Positions 43,548 to 55,416 of a DNA stretch of 64,000 bases are shown here, in pieces. Position 1 is the first letter of the stretch; each line of letters starts with the position of its first letter. The position numbers and the translations under genes are program-made. This DNA comes from Loripinus fragilis (Eukaryota; Mollusca; Bivalvia; Lucinida; Lucinidae). Location: NCBI GenBank assembly GCA_964019695.1, contig OZ026528.1, forward strand, positions 55,024,495 to 55,088,494, in the 5' to 3' direction. Below the pieces are notes generated by a model. That model made no database searches. It was not told the DNA's origin and worked only from the letters and a program-made list of their open reading frames with translations.

Positions 43548-44420
43548 TATAATAATCCATGCAACCTTACGAGGTTGTAACCCGAATCCAGGGTTGTATG
43601 ACAAGAACGTTATAGTAAATTCCTGAGCATACAAGGGTTACAAAGGTCATATTCACTTCATAGAAAACTTATTAAACTATTTACTCTCTAGTAAGAAAAG
43701 TTGACACTTTAAATAATAATCGATGCAACCTTATGAGGTTGTAACCCGGTAAAATTAGGGTTGTATGACACGAACACTGCAGTAAATTCGTGAGCATACA
43801 AGTCTTACAAAGGTCATATTATCTTCCTAGAAAAAAATGAATTTAAGACTATACACTTCCTTGAACTGGATCATTAAACTAGATTTATAAAAGTAAGTCA
43901 ACATTATGCTACACATACTCTACATGAGCCTCGACATGAGATTTCCATCTATGTCTATACCCGCAGTCTGATCAGAACTTTTGCTGGTCGTGTGATTACT
44001 CTGGCTGTTAAGCTACTGACTAAACAACACTTGGAGGTTCTATGCTTAAAAGGAGGCTGCACATGCATATCTGAGTCTAGTATATGTCAAAACGCCGCAT
44101 TGTTGGAAATCACATGTACGAAGGCCTGCGTGGTCGAGTTTTCTTTATTTAGAAAATAACAAAGGGGCTGATCAGACTGCGCGGATGCGCTGGCTGGTCT
44201 GCCCCCTTGTCATTGTAAAACACCGATCACAGATTTTCTCTTCTAGGAAGTGAATGTGACCTTTGTAAGACTTGTATGCTCATGGATTTACTGCAGTGAT
44301 CGTGTCATACAACCCTAATTTTACCGGGTTACAACCTCATAAGGTTGCATGGATTATTATTTTAAATGTCACCTTTTTCTTACTAGAGAGTAAATAGTTT
44401 AATAAGTTTTCTATGAAGTC
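43548..44420. repeat. Compound direct and inverted repeat (ACCTTATGAGGTTGTAACCC family)
   Basis: A ~180-bp segment at 43,545-43,720 is repeated directly at 43,720-43,840 and then in inverted orientation at 44,235-44,420. All share AACCTTA(C/T)GAGGTTGTAACC. The inverted arms enclose about 390 bp that contains family-G sequence. Confidence 0.7.
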
Positions 44421-44559
44421 AAGCACTCTACAGGATTTGGGAAATTTATAACTTTCACCCATGTACACTTTATATACAAGCCACTGCTCCATTACATTAT
44501 CATTCTATTAACTCTTTTGAACATTTAAGCATCTCTTGAAATTGGTCATTTAAATTGGC

Positions 44560-45775
44560 AAACCTTATATGCTACACATTCTGTACATGTACAGGGTCTA
44601 CGTGGGTCGAGTTTTCTTTATTGAGAAAATAACAAAGGCGCTGATCAGACTGCGCGTATGTGCTGGCTGGTCTGCGCTTCTGTCGTTTGTCGTTCAAACT
44701 CGACTGTTTCAAGTAAGCCAACCTTATGCTACGCATATTGTACATGTACGAAGGTCTGCGTGGGTCGAGTTTTCTTTATTGAGAATATAACAAAGGCGCG
44801 GATGCTCTTGCTGGTCTGTGCATTTGTTGTTCGTAAAACACCGACCACAGGATTTCCAATAATACAAACATGGGCGAAAGTTTTCAGGATTTTTAGACTG
44901 AATCTCCATAGAAGAGGGTCTGGATGGGGTAAAATGATTAGTGAATAATGGCCCTTTTTATAGTGAATAATGAGCCAAAAAATAATGAATAGTGAATTAT
45001 GAGGGACTAAAAATTAATGAATAATCCTATTTTTCTAATGAATTGAAGAAAAAATTAGTGAAGTCAGATTTCTTTGTCACCTTTTTTACTTAAAATGAAT
45101 AATTGGTCTTTTTTAATGAATAACCCTAAATTTTAATGAGATGAATAATGGGCTAAATTTTTAATGAATATTGAATACCAGACCCCCCCCCCCCACCCCA
45201 TCCAGACCCTCATAGAAAGTCAGCTTCAAAATCCTGATCTAGGGTGATTATAAAAGCTTCATGATTAGTTTTCAGATTTATATCAAAACACAATCACTTA
45301 TTTAATCTTAAAATTATAGTCATTCTGAAAGTTTAAAAAATGAATTTTGGAAATTTATATACAACTTTCACCCATTTACAGTTTATACAAGCAACATCTC
45401 AGATAACTCTTCCAAACATTTTACAATCTCTTGAACTGGGTCATTTAAACTGTTTTTTTTCAAAGTAGGTCAACCTTATGCTACTCATACTGTACATGTA
45501 CGAAGGTCTACGTGGGTCAAGTATTCTTTAGTAATATAGCGTTGATTAGATCATGTGCCACTTCACAACTCATCCGAACATATCCTGCTATAAGAACCAC
45601 CATCTCTTGAACTGGGTCATTTAAACTAGACTTTTCAAAGTAGTTCAACATTATGCTACATGCGTATACATACTGTACATGTACTAGGGCCTGCATGGGT
45701 CTAGTATTCCTTAAAAAGTAAATAACAAAGAAACTGACCACACTGTGTGGATGCGCTGGCTGGTCTTTGTTGTTT
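44560..45775. repeat. Dispersed/tandem ~100-bp repeat, five or six copies
   Basis: A unit with CTACGTGGGTCGAGTTTTCT and AACAAAGGCGCTGATCAGAC (family-G interior) appears near 44,105, 44,570, 44,730, 45,475 and 45,650, at irregular spacing. Confidence 0.65.
44914..45211. mobile_element. 298-bp MITE with perfect 17-bp TIRs
   Basis: GAGGGTCTGGATGGGGT at 44,914-44,930 is exactly inverted at 45,195-45,211. Both ends are flanked by ATAGAA (44,908-44,913 and 45,212-45,217), a 6-bp target duplication. The interior is AT-rich with many TTAATGAATAAT-like repeats and a poly-C run beside the right end. Confidence 0.85.
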
Positions 45776-45821
45776 ACAGGTTTTCTCTAATCAACAAGAA
45801 TTTATCATTGTTCATTTAGCG

Positions 45822-45912
45822 AGCGCAGTAGCTCTGTGGTAGAGTGTTTGACTCAAGACCGAGGGGGGGGGGTACCCCGTTCAAGCCTACGGCACTGCGT
45901 TGAACAGCGTAG
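45822..45912 (+). mobile_element. tRNA-like SINE head
   Basis: GTAGCTCTGTGGTAGAGTGT and a B-box-like GTTCAAGCCTA are separated by a poly-G run. Matches the family-B head orientation (+). Confidence 0.5.
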
Positions 45913-46230
45913 TACATGATTATGCGTGGATCCAGAAAGTATTGTCAGAGAGGGTCCAAATGATATATATTTTTTAATTGATGAGGGGAAAGAGTGTCCA
46001 AATAAAATTATAAATGTACCATCAGCGAAACGCCATTTAAATGGCTTTTCGCTGGCGGGCCGACGGTGGCTCAACATTGAATGCTGGTCTGGTATATTTG
46101 TGATTTGTCATGGGACCCGCCCAGCATTGCTAAGAAGCCCTATATTTTTGTGAATTTTCGGGGGTGGGGCAAATTTTAAACCCTAATCAGACCCTCATTT
46201 TTCATGTATAAGAAAGACACAACGTTTGGT

Positions 46231-46544
46231 TCATTTTAAGGGATGAAGCTTTTCTTCTTTTTCTGCTAAAATATTGACGAAATGGCATATACTGTTTCCT
46301 TCTGAACTTTCTTTGAAAAGTTTTTTTTGGTAAATCGGCATTGCTTTTCCACCTATTTGGGAAGCAATTGGAACTACTTTGTAATTATGCTCAATAAAAC
46401 GGCAGCACACATTAGGGGTCAAATCTTCATCCCAGAATTATTGACAGTATTGTATAAGTTCTGCTTTTGTGGTTGGATTTTTCTTTGAAACGTACCGTTT
46501 TAGCATATTCCAAACCATTTCAATTGAATTCAGATCGCAGCTGT
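46231..46544 (-). pseudogene. Tc1/mariner-type transposase, C-terminal exon
   Basis: On the minus strand, TTTTTTTAATAG precedes codons for SCDLNSIEMVWNMLKRYVSK, matching the DLNPIE-VW-LK block of Tc1-type DDE transposases, where the E is the third catalytic residue. It continues ...TKAELIQYCQ, meets a TAA at 46,438, and goes on in the same frame with FWDEDLTPNVCCRFIEH to a stop at 46,231. A splice acceptor right before the block suggests the upstream catalytic part lay in another exon, which I cannot find. It is a dead fragment. Confidence 0.7.
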
Positions 46545-46547
46545 CTA

Positions 46548-47052
46548 TTAAAAAAACAAAAATGAATATATTTTTAGTCAATGATAGAAAGAAAAAACCA
46601 ACGCATAAGCAAGGGTCATTTAAAGGTATACAACCACAAGGATGTACAACATTCTTAAGGTATACAACCACAAGAATGTACAACATTTGAAGAAGTCCGT
46701 GCGGATTTATAAGGACAGGCAAACTGTGAAGACCCAGATGAAATGCATCGTAAAGGGTCAATACTTTTTGTTAAGCTGTGTGTTATTTGTTGTTGTAAAA
46801 ATTACACTTATGTGTATGAATGCTTGATCTTATGATCATGATTTTAATATGTACATCGCTAAGACAATATTTGGTTTCTCTTTCAGAATATCTGAATGGC
46901 CCTAAAAAGGGCTGTTTGACTTAACAATTTCATGTTAAAATTTCATGTTAATTTCTTAAAGTACAAAGCACTCCACGAATGCGAGATTCGTATTTTTTCA
47001 AAGCAGAGTTCATTGACAGGTACGGAACCCCGGAAGGGACATGTGCAATATT
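46548..47052. other. No gene recognised; short local duplication
   Basis: AAGGTATACAACCACAAG(G/A)ATGTACAAC is repeated at about 46,623 and 46,658. Otherwise non-coding. Confidence 0.45.
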
Positions 47053-47500
47053 TTTATTAACTCGTGGCCACGACTTATTAAGTCGTTCCCACGACTTAGT
47101 AAGTCGTGGTAACGAGTTATTATGTCGTTCCCACGACTTAGTAAGTCGTGGCCACGACTTAGTAAGTCGTGGCCACGACTTATTATGTCGTTACCACGAC
47201 TTAATAAGTCGTGGTAACGAGTTATTATGTCGTTCCCACGACTTACTAAGTCGTGGCCACGACTTAGTATGTCGTTCCCACGACTTAGTAAGTCGTGGTA
47301 ACGAGTTATTATGTCGTTCCCACGACTTACTAAGTCGTGGCCACGACTTATTATGTCGTTCCCACGACTTACTAAGTCGTGGTAACGAGTTATTATGTCG
47401 TTCCCACGACTTACTAAGTCGTGGCCTCGAGTTAATGCGGACCTCTGATTGGTCTTATTAACTCGTGGCAACGAGTTATTAAGTCGTTCCCACGAGTTAG
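47053..47500. repeat. 21-bp self-complementary satellite, ~20 units
   Basis: The unit AAGTCGTGGCCACGACTTA(N)TA is itself nearly palindromic. Variants change GGCC to TTCCC or GTAAC and ACTTA to AGTTA, some in an alternating order. Because 21 is a multiple of three and the unit is self-complementary, both strands are open and encode almost the same seven-residue repeat, (S/C)R(G/S)(H/N)(D/E)L(L/V). The array ends 36 bp before the start codon of the integrase gene. Confidence 0.9.
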
Positions 47501-47536
47501 TCCTGTGTATGGATTGGCTGTTCCGAAGTGTCGACT

Positions 47537-48362
47537 ATGGCCGCTGTGGAAGAGCGTAATAGCCTTGTAGAGTTGTATTTTCATTTAGGGATGAAATATA
47601 AAGATATTATCACTATTTTGACTGATAAACATGATATAACTCTGAGTGAACGGCAATTAAAGAGAGTTTTATTGGGTTTAAATCTTGCTCGCAGGCGATA
47701 TGATGACTTAACTGATGTCATTCAATTTATAGAAGCTCAATTAGAAGGGTCTGGTCGGCTACATGGTTATCGCATGATGTGTTCAAAATGCTATGAGAAT
47801 GGATTGTCAGTAAGAAAAGAAGATGTTAGAATTATTCTTAGAGAACTGGACCCCATAGGGGTGGAGACGAGACTTTCAAGACGTCTAGAAAGACGCACTT
47901 ATAATGTTCCCGGTCCAAATTATATATGGCATATCGATGGGTATGACAAACTAAAGCCTTTCGGACTCTGCATAAGCGGGTGCATTGACAGGTTTTCGAG
48001 AAAAGTCTTATGGCTAAATATCTATAAAACAAACAATAATCCTAATATAATCGGTGGTTATTACCTAGAAGCAGTGAAGGAATATGGTGGCTGCGCCCGT
48101 ATTGTGAGAGGGGATTTTGGTACCGAAAATGGTCTTGTCCGTGACTTTCAGAATTTCTTAAGACGAAGTGACAACGGTGAATTAGCAGCGAGAGCATATA
48201 TTGACGGTTCTAGCACGGCAAACCAGCGTATAGAATCTTGGTGGGCAACGTTACGTAGACAGTGCCTTCATTTTTGGATTCAGTTGTTCAGGACACTCCA
48301 GGAAGAGGGGCTTTATAATGGCAGTTTCTTAGATAAAAATCTCGTCTTGTTCTGCTTTACAA
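47537..48362 (+). CDS. Retroviral-type (rve) DDE integrase/transposase gene, exon 1
   Basis: ATG 47,537 (MAAVEERNSLVELYFHLGMK) starts an N-terminal helix-turn-helix-like region (SERQLKRVLLGLNLARRR). The integrase-core fold follows: IWHIDGYDKLKPFG (D134), VRGDFGTENG (D193) and ANQRIESWW (E233), spacing D-58-D-39-E. The frame continues to TGA 48,446, but a donor-like A-A|GTAAGT at 48,363 and loss of family-like sequence beyond it suggest the exon ends there. The family resembles IS3EU-like or domesticated integrase-core proteins of animals. No frame damage was seen. A matching C-terminal exon lies at 60,693. The 21-bp satellite sits directly upstream and could overlap the promoter. Confidence 0.75.
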
Positions 48363-49596
48363 GTAAGTATTGTGGGTATACATATATTAATATTGCACAT
48401 CTTATCTCTCCTGTATTCAGGGGTAAAGAAGTATGCTATTTAGTATGACTCGGATGTCTTTTTATGCCACCGCAAACTGGCTGTGTTGGGTCGGTTTCGA
48501 TGTTCGTCAAAGTAAGCCAGGCGAGCTTTGTTTGGTAATTTGTCTTCGAATCTGTAGGTTATAGATTCCTTGTCAAGACGCGCGGACAATCATTTTCTAA
48601 GTCTTTATCCGACCTGCCTATAGGGTGAAGTAACACAGTCCCTTTGCGGTGATCAATGAGTGCAGCAAGTCAAAGCGCCCATACAAGCTGAGCCAGTGTC
48701 AGACGACTGTACAAGCTGTGCAAGTGCTAGACGGCTATGGCAATTCCATGGTCCGTGCATAGGTTTGCCTAGCATGCTATGTAAAAAATTTCCGTAGGTT
48801 TTTTGGTAGAATAATTGGCAACCAGCTGCCAGTCCAATTCCCGTTATTTTTACGTGCGCCCGTAAAAAATTGCTGATAGTATCAAGAAGCGTAGAACAGA
48901 ATACAACTCGCGCTGTTTTGGTCATACTGCCCTTCAATACTATAAAGGTATTATCGAGTGCGGCCAGTAAACATAACACTACCATATCGTAATTTCCAAC
49001 AATGTTCTACAAGCATACGCCCGCAAAAAAATAACGGGAAAAGACCCGACAGCGACAGTGTTGCCATTGGCTGGAATAAAGTTCTTATTCGAATCCCTTG
49101 CATGCCTTTGCCCAGCGTTATATTGACTAGCATGGTATTGGCTATTTTCTGACCACGTCAGTGTATATATGGCTTACTTGATTTTTTTGTATGTGTGTTA
49201 AAGTTTATCAAAGTTAAGGTGAAATGGTACACCTTCGGCGTGAGCAACTCAGCCATCCCTATTTCTATTGCCCATCTAAACCGGAGCCAGTGCCCAAAAG
49301 AAAGAATTGTCCACATTGAAGCAAAGGCTTTTCCATCAGGAAAGGCTAAGCATGCGGGGAAGTCATGAAAGTTTCCTTACTTTGTAAGGTATGTAGGCAA
49401 ATTTACGTAGACGAAAGTATTGCGGGAAACTGTGCTTGACAGGTGAAAAACTTTGTTTTATGACAGTTTTTCTTCAATATATCTGTACTGACAAAATATT
49501 TTACAGATTTAGTTTTACAGAGATATTGGTTATATTTCCTTCTATCAAGGAACGTTTAGACACTGAAAATAAACTCACAGTGTTAAGCAAGGGTCC
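48363..49596. other. Probable start of a large intron; no other gene recognised
   Basis: Frames on the minus strand at 48,653-48,985 and 48,951-49,133 have no recognisable motif. CG-containing, moderately GC-rich sequence around 48,700-49,130. Confidence 0.4.
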
Positions 49597-49732
49597 GAGG
49601 TTCTAAAACTTGAGAATAATCTCAAACTCAAAATAAAGCACACTGATTGGCTGCTTCCGAGCATGAGCTCGGAAGCAGCCAATCAGTGTGCTTTATTTTC
49701 AGTGTGATAATGTACTCAAGTTTTATAACCTC
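49597..49732. repeat. Foldback element, 136 bp
   Basis: GAGGTTCTAAAACTTGAG at 49,597 pairs with CTCAAGTTTTATAACCTC ending at 49,732. The inner arms GCACACTGATTGGCTGCTTC are exactly inverted around GAGCATGAGCTC. Confidence 0.85.
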
Positions 49733-50035
49733 TGGGCCTGGATTTTAGAATAATATGTAGAACTTTGCATTTTTCTATTACTTCGCCAGGAGGTAGCATG
49801 TACAGTCTTTATTGCTTTATCATTTGAAAACTGAACCCATCAGCGAGTGGCCTACTTAGTGTTCTTTACAACCACGGTCAAATAAGATTCCAAAATTTTA
49901 CGTTACAAGAATAAACAGCCATGTTTCACTGAAGGGGTCTACTTCAGAAGTTCAGGTTTTTCTGAATCACGAAATGATTTTCTTTTAAGTGTGCAACAAA
50001 TACTTCTTTTTCTATGACGTCATGAGAAGGACTAA
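49733..50035. other. No gene recognised
   Basis: Intergenic or intronic; nothing seen. Confidence 0.4.
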
Positions 50036-50160
50036 AGCTGGGGCTCTCGGGGAAAGCCATCCAAATTTCCATAAGCAGAGCTAAGCTTGATCATACAGCA
50101 GTGAGAGACCTAATCATTGAAAGTCAGCGCTCTTATCCATTAAGTCACAGAAGCCCCCGT
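50036..50160 (-). mobile_element. tRNA-derived SINE, family C
   Basis: GGCTCTCGGGGAAAGCCATC and AGTCAGCGCTCTTATCCATT are shared, in the same order, with 61,420-61,545. On the minus strand the latter forms an A-box-like tRNA head. Confidence 0.5.
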
Positions 50161-50189
50161 ATGTGCAGAAAATGGTGGCTTGAATTAAA

Positions 50190-50392
50190 ACAGGCAAGGA
50201 TGGATGGATGGATGACTTGCGATTTTACGTCCTTTTAACAGTTTTTCATCCATATCAGGACAATGGGTGGATGATAATGAAAGGCCGTATGCAATGAAAA
50301 GATTCCCGCCTTCAGCGGGGCTCGAACTTGAGACCGCTAGACCAGCAGGCCAGCGTTTAACCTTATGAGCTACCCCGCTGGTAGAGCCAGTA
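50190..50392 (-). mobile_element. tRNA-derived SINE, family A
   Basis: Minus strand: GGGGTAGCTCATAAGGTTAA (A box), AAGTTCGAGCC (B box), then a tail CATTGTCCTGATATGGATGA and ACTGTTAAAAGGACGTAAAA. The tail is shared with 60,440-60,640 and 63,628-63,815. It resembles the conserved central/tail domain of metazoan SINEs; I am not certain of the family name. Confidence 0.7.
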
Positions 50393-50724
50393 ACTTGGTC
50401 CAGAACTTTGCGTCCTTTGCTTGTGCAACTTGGTCCAGATCTTTGCTTGTGCAACTTGGTCCAGAGATTTGCTTGCTTTGTGAACTTGAAGCCCCTACTG
50501 ACTTTCAGTGGGACTTTTTGCCAATGACAGCACAGACCTGACTGCAACTAAAGATTTACAAACACAAATGTCAAATCCTAATTCGAAATCAGTCTTACCA
50601 AGTACATGTATCGGATTCTTAGAGGAGGGAAGTACAAACTGTGTGAGAAAAGGGCAACTCTGTTGATGTATAATATCTGCATGCAATGATCTATAACTTG
50701 ATATAGCAAAATATCCTACAAGCC
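50393..50724. other. Short local repeats, no gene
   Basis: CTTGGTCCAGA(A/T)CTTTGC is repeated three times at 50,394-50,475. Nothing else seen. Confidence 0.5.
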
Positions 50725-50967
50725 AGGGGCGTAGCTAGGGTCAATCACACTGTACGCACAATTATGCTTTATACTCATTGAGGGCAATGATAGAGGGCTA
50801 GTCCGCTAAGATATATCAAATTTTCTGTCTGTTGGCAGTTAGCATTAAAATCATGCCCAATTAACAACATTTCAGCATTAAAATACGCAGGTGTGTGTTG
50901 AAATTTTGTCAATTTGACAAAATTTCAATACGCACCTGCGTATTTGCGTATAGGTAGCTACGCCCTT
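50725..50967. mobile_element. MITE, family Y, copy 1
   Basis: Ends AGGGGCGTAGCT / AGCTACGCCCTTG are inverted. The right half holds a strong hairpin, TTGAAATTTTGTCAA | TTGACAAAATTTCAA, inside inverted ACGCAGGTG / CACCTGCGT. A second copy lies at 63,052. Confidence 0.75.
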
Positions 50968-51320
50968 GCAAGCAGTCAATATTAACAGAACCTCTATCTT
51001 TCTTAGTAGGCACATGTGTCGCACATGCCGTTCCTGCCAACCAGTTAATAAAGAATATCTTTAAACAGATATTTGTGGTCCTGTCTTAGTCAAGTTTTGC
51101 ATAGTCTGGTGTGCATGTCAAATAGAAAGTTTGTGTCGTTTGTGGCGCAACCCCAACACCAACACCAGTTAGAAAATCAACACAAGTTAGAAAATCACAG
51201 ACAGCGCTCCTCGGCTCCCCAAATTTAAGAGCTTGCTCCCCAGCTCCATGAAAATACTTGCAAGTTCTCCCCAGCTCCCTAAAAATTAATGGCCTTTCTC
51301 CCCAGCTCTCCGAAACCCCC
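50968..51320. other. No gene recognised
   Basis: A short stretch with GCTCCCCAGCTCC repeats at 51,195-51,310, directly before the LINE insertion site. Confidence 0.4.
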
Positions 51321-51335
51321 GGGAGGGCCTCTTAC
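51321..51335. repeat. Target-site duplication, left copy (LINE copy C)
   Basis: GGGAGGGCCTCTTAC, identical to 57,299-57,313. Confidence 0.85.
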
Positions 51336-51663
51336 TTGTTTGTTTGTTTGTTTGTTTGGTGCTTAACGACGCATCAACCCTTGTGGGTCATTAGCGTCAG
51401 ACGGTATTAACTAAACATGATGAGGATGGAAAAAGTTAAAAATTTATAAGATAAAATAAAAGGAATGGTGATGATGAGTTTGTTTTATGATAATAAGTTG
51501 CAATACGATTGTTGACAGGAGAGACCACGTACAATATCTGACAGTTTCAAAGAGCTATTCAGATAACTGTACATGTTCTTTTACTGAACAGAATACAACA
51601 TAATATAATCTGTATTATGGTCTGATACAAATGTAAAACAAAACATGATTTTAAAAACAGCAA

Positions 51664-54600
51664 TTAGATTTTGTTAAAAAGATTTATTTGTCTTAAAAAT
51701 GTCATAATACTATCAATATGTATATCTTGAAATAATTCTTTCATGTTATTAACATGGAAGCAATTATTTCTTACTTGTGCAAAATCGCCACATTCCAAAA
51801 GGAAGTGACGTACAGTGAAAGGTGCGTCGCAACCAACACATTGAGGTTGCTCTTCACCTTGTAGTAAGTATGAATGAGTGACTCTTGTAAGACCTAAGCG
51901 GAGTCGAGCTAATACTACTTCTTCTCTTCTAATGTTTCGAACAACCGATTGATATTCACCAATAGTTGGTTTGATGTCAAGAAGTTTATTACCAATGCTG
52001 TTATTCCATGAAGTTTGCCATTCTTCCAAGATATATTTATTGATAGAGGGCTTAAAATTGGAAAATGGAATTTTAAAAGAAGTTGGTTCTAATGAAAGCG
52101 ATGTTTTTGCTTGCTTATCTACCATCTCATTCCCTTGGATACCTATATGTCTAGGAATCCAACAGAGAACAATTTCTTTATAAGTTAAAAGCTCATGACA
52201 TTTTTCTAAAAGTTTCTGAATCTGTGGATTCTTTGAACTGGTATGGTTCATTGCTTTCAATACAGAGAGCGAGTCAGAAAATATAATAAATTTATTGTTT
52301 GCATCACAAGTGCTAATGAAATCTAAAGCTAGATCAACTGCTTTGGCTTCAGCAGTGAAAATTGATGAATCGTCAGGTATACGTTGCATATTACTATGGT
52401 TGTCTGATATAACAGCACAACCAACCGTTGAGTCTTCCTTTGACCCATCAGTATAAATTTGTTGGTAATTCTTATAACGACTTTGCATTTTTTCGAAATC
52501 ATCTTTTAATATGTGTGGATTTGATTCAGATTTTTTCCCGGAATGTAAATCAAAAAGTATTTCAGGTGGTTTCATGCACCAAGCTGGAATACTTGGTGTA
52601 AAATGTTTTTCAATATTTTGTGGTTTGATATTGGCAGATTCTAAAAGTGGTGAAATTCTGATGCCAAATGATTTAATAGCTTTAGGTTTTTGTTCATACA
52701 AATTAACATAATTTGGTGGAAATGTAACTTCATGAGCAGGATTTGATGGGTTAGCAGCAAGTCTTATAGCATATTGCAAAGAGAGTTTCTCTCTTCGTGA
52801 ATATAGTGATGGTTCATCTGCTTCCACATAGAGACTAGCAACAGGAGAAGTTCTAAAAGCCCCTAAAGCTAATCTAAGTCCTTGGTTATGTATAGGATCA
52901 AGCATTTGAAGATATGATTTTCGTGCAGAGCCATATATGATACAGCCATAGTCTAATTTTGACCGGACTAGAGACCGATACAGCTTTAGAAGTGTAGTTC
53001 GGTCTGCACCCCATGAAGTATGGGAAAGCACTTTTAAAAGATTCAATGCTTTTAAACATTTAGCTTTGAGATATTTAATATGGGGTATAAAACTGAGTTT
53101 TCTATCAAATAAAATGCCAAGGAATTTAGATTCCTCAACAACTGGAATAGGTGATCCATATAAATGTAAAACCGGATCATCATGTTGCCTGCGCAACTGA
53201 CAGAAATGTACACACTGTGTTTTTGATTTGGAAAACTTAAAGCCATTGCTTGTTGCCCAATTTTCAATCTTATTCAAATTTTGTTGTAGTTGACGTTCAA
53301 TTGTTGCCATGCTTTTCGAGCGATAACAAATACAGAAGTCGTCAACGTATAATGAGCAATCAGTAAGATTACCTAAACATTTCACAATATCATTAATTTT
53401 GATACTAAAAAGTGTTGTAGATAGCACACCCCCTTGAGGTACACCTTGCTCCTGGTCATAATAGTCAGACAGAGAGGAGCCAACTCGGACTTGCATGGCG
53501 CGGTCTGCAAGGAAGCTTTCAATGAATGTAGGAAGTCTACCTCTTAATCCTAGTTTGTGGATATCTTTTAAAATGCCATATCTCCACGTGGTATCATAAG
53601 CTTTTTCCAAATCAAAAAACACAGCAACTACATGTTCCTTTTTAATAAAGGCATCACGTATGAAGGTTTCCAATCTAACTAAATTATCAGTTGTACTGCG
53701 GTCAGATCTGAAACCAGACTGAAACCGCGATATATGATTATTGGATTCTAAAAACCAAGTAAGTCTTTTATTTATCATTCTTTCAAGTGTTTTACATAGA
53801 CAACTTGTTAAAGCTATAGGTCTATAACTATTAGGTTCCGCAGGATCTTTCCCAGGTTTGGGAATTGGGATTATGGTTGCTAAGGTCCAATCTTCTGGAA
53901 ATTTACCAGTAGTCCAAATGTAATTAAATATATTCAAAAGGGTTTCAAGAGAATTCTCTGGGAGATGTTTAAGCATTTGATAGTGGATCTCGTCAGGACC
54001 CGTGGCTGAGTCATGTGATAGTTGAATAGCTTCAACTAATTCATCTAAATTAAAATCTTTGTTATAAATTTCATTATTTTGTGATTTAAAATTCAATTTA
54101 ATTTTCTCTTGTTCAGTTTTAATCTTTCTGAAGGATTCAGAGTACTTGAATGATGATGAATTGTGACAAAAAGTTTCTCCTAAAGTGTCAGCAATGTCTG
54201 TTTTTGAAGTTGCTTTGCTGTCAGTACCCACCATGTTTAAATGTGTGTAACTGGGGGATTTGTTTTTTCCAGAGATTTTTCTTATCATATCCCAAACCTT
54301 TTTAATAGGTGTTTTATGATTGATTTTCGAAACATAAGATCTCCATGACTTACGTTTCGAAAGTTTAATTGTTCTGCGGGCTTTAGCTCTAAATACTTTA
54401 ACGTCATTCAAGTTGTTGGAATTTGGAGATTTTTTAAATTTAGATAGAGCTTGTTTACGTTGTTTAATTGCCTCTTTACAGTCGTCGTTGTACCATGGAT
54501 TACTTTTAGTTGGATTTGTAGAGGTTTGAGGAATACATTCTTTAGATATTTCTATAAGAGAAGAAGTAAAGTCAGATATGGGATCAGAAGATTCTTTGAA

Positions 54601-55413
54601 GTTTTCTGGTATTAATTTACCAGTACATAGAGTATTAAATAGATCCCAGTTGGCTCTATTTAATTTCCACTTTGGATTGTGGTCCTCAGTGGAAAAAGTG
54701 TTCTGTTCAATGATGATAGGAAAGTGATCACTATTATGTTGGTCTTTATTCACAGACCAATTATAATCAAGAAAGAGTGATGGGTGACAGAAGGAAAGAT
54801 CAATAGAGGAAAAGGACTTTGCACTTGTAGAAAGATAAGTGTATGATTTATCATTCATAATACATATATCATTTTTTGTTAAGAAATTTTCGATAAGCTC
54901 ACCTCTGGAATCATTGTTTTTACCACCCCAGAGGATATTGTGACCATTGAAGTCACCTAATATGATATAAGGAGAAGGAAGTTGTTGTAGTAAACTGTCC
55001 AGGTGTTGAGAATTAAGAGAAAATGATGGGGGAATATATACAGAACATATGGTTATTTCTTTGTCAAGAGTGACAGATACTGCAGTTGCTTGTAGTTCTG
55101 TTTGTAAATCAATCTTTCTTTGTGGGAAAGATGATTTTACAAACACCGAGGCACCACCAGAGGGCCTCAGACAATCAGTATGAACATAGTTATATATATT
55201 AAAACCTTTTAATGAGATGTTATCATCTGGTTTAAGAAATGTCTCTTGAAAACAAAATACAGATGGATTATATTCGGAAATCAATAGAGATACTTCATTA
55301 AAATTAGGTTTCAAACCTCGACAATTCCATTGAATAATTTTATGTTAAAAATCCATACTTGAAAATAATATTAAAAGAGATACTAAAATAATGGTTAGAT
55401 TGACACCTTCCAT
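51664..55413 (-). CDS. LINE ORF2 protein: APE endonuclease, reverse transcriptase, RNase H; one early nonsense codon
   Basis: The ATG at 55,413 lies one codon after the ORF1 stop. After 22 codons (hydrophobic, then MDF) there is TAA at 55,345, where copy B reads AAA. Everything after that is open for over 1,200 codons. Visible in order: endonuclease (CFQETFLKP, ILGDFNGHNILWGG near 54,950, SDHFPIIIEQN), RT (PIPKPGKDPAEPNSYRPIAL, GVPQGGVLST, catalytic LYVDDF near 53,345), RNase H (IYTDGS near 52,455, FSDSLSVLKA, IPRHIGIQGNEMVDKQAK) and CVGCDAPFTVRHFLLEC at the C-terminus. The enzyme nicks DNA and primes reverse transcription at the target. The stop removes normal initiation, but a downstream start could still give a nearly complete protein. 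Confidence 0.92.
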
Positions 55414-55416
55414 TGT

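Noticed and set aside
46979..47471. Long open frames on both strands over the 21-bp satellite as a real repeat protein
   Set aside because: Openness follows from a 21-bp self-complementary unit lacking stops. No start context or flanking domain supports translation. Kept as a repeat only.
48653..49133. Two minus-strand frames of 60-110 codons
   Set aside because: No motif, composition typical of chance, and inside the presumed intron of the integrase gene.
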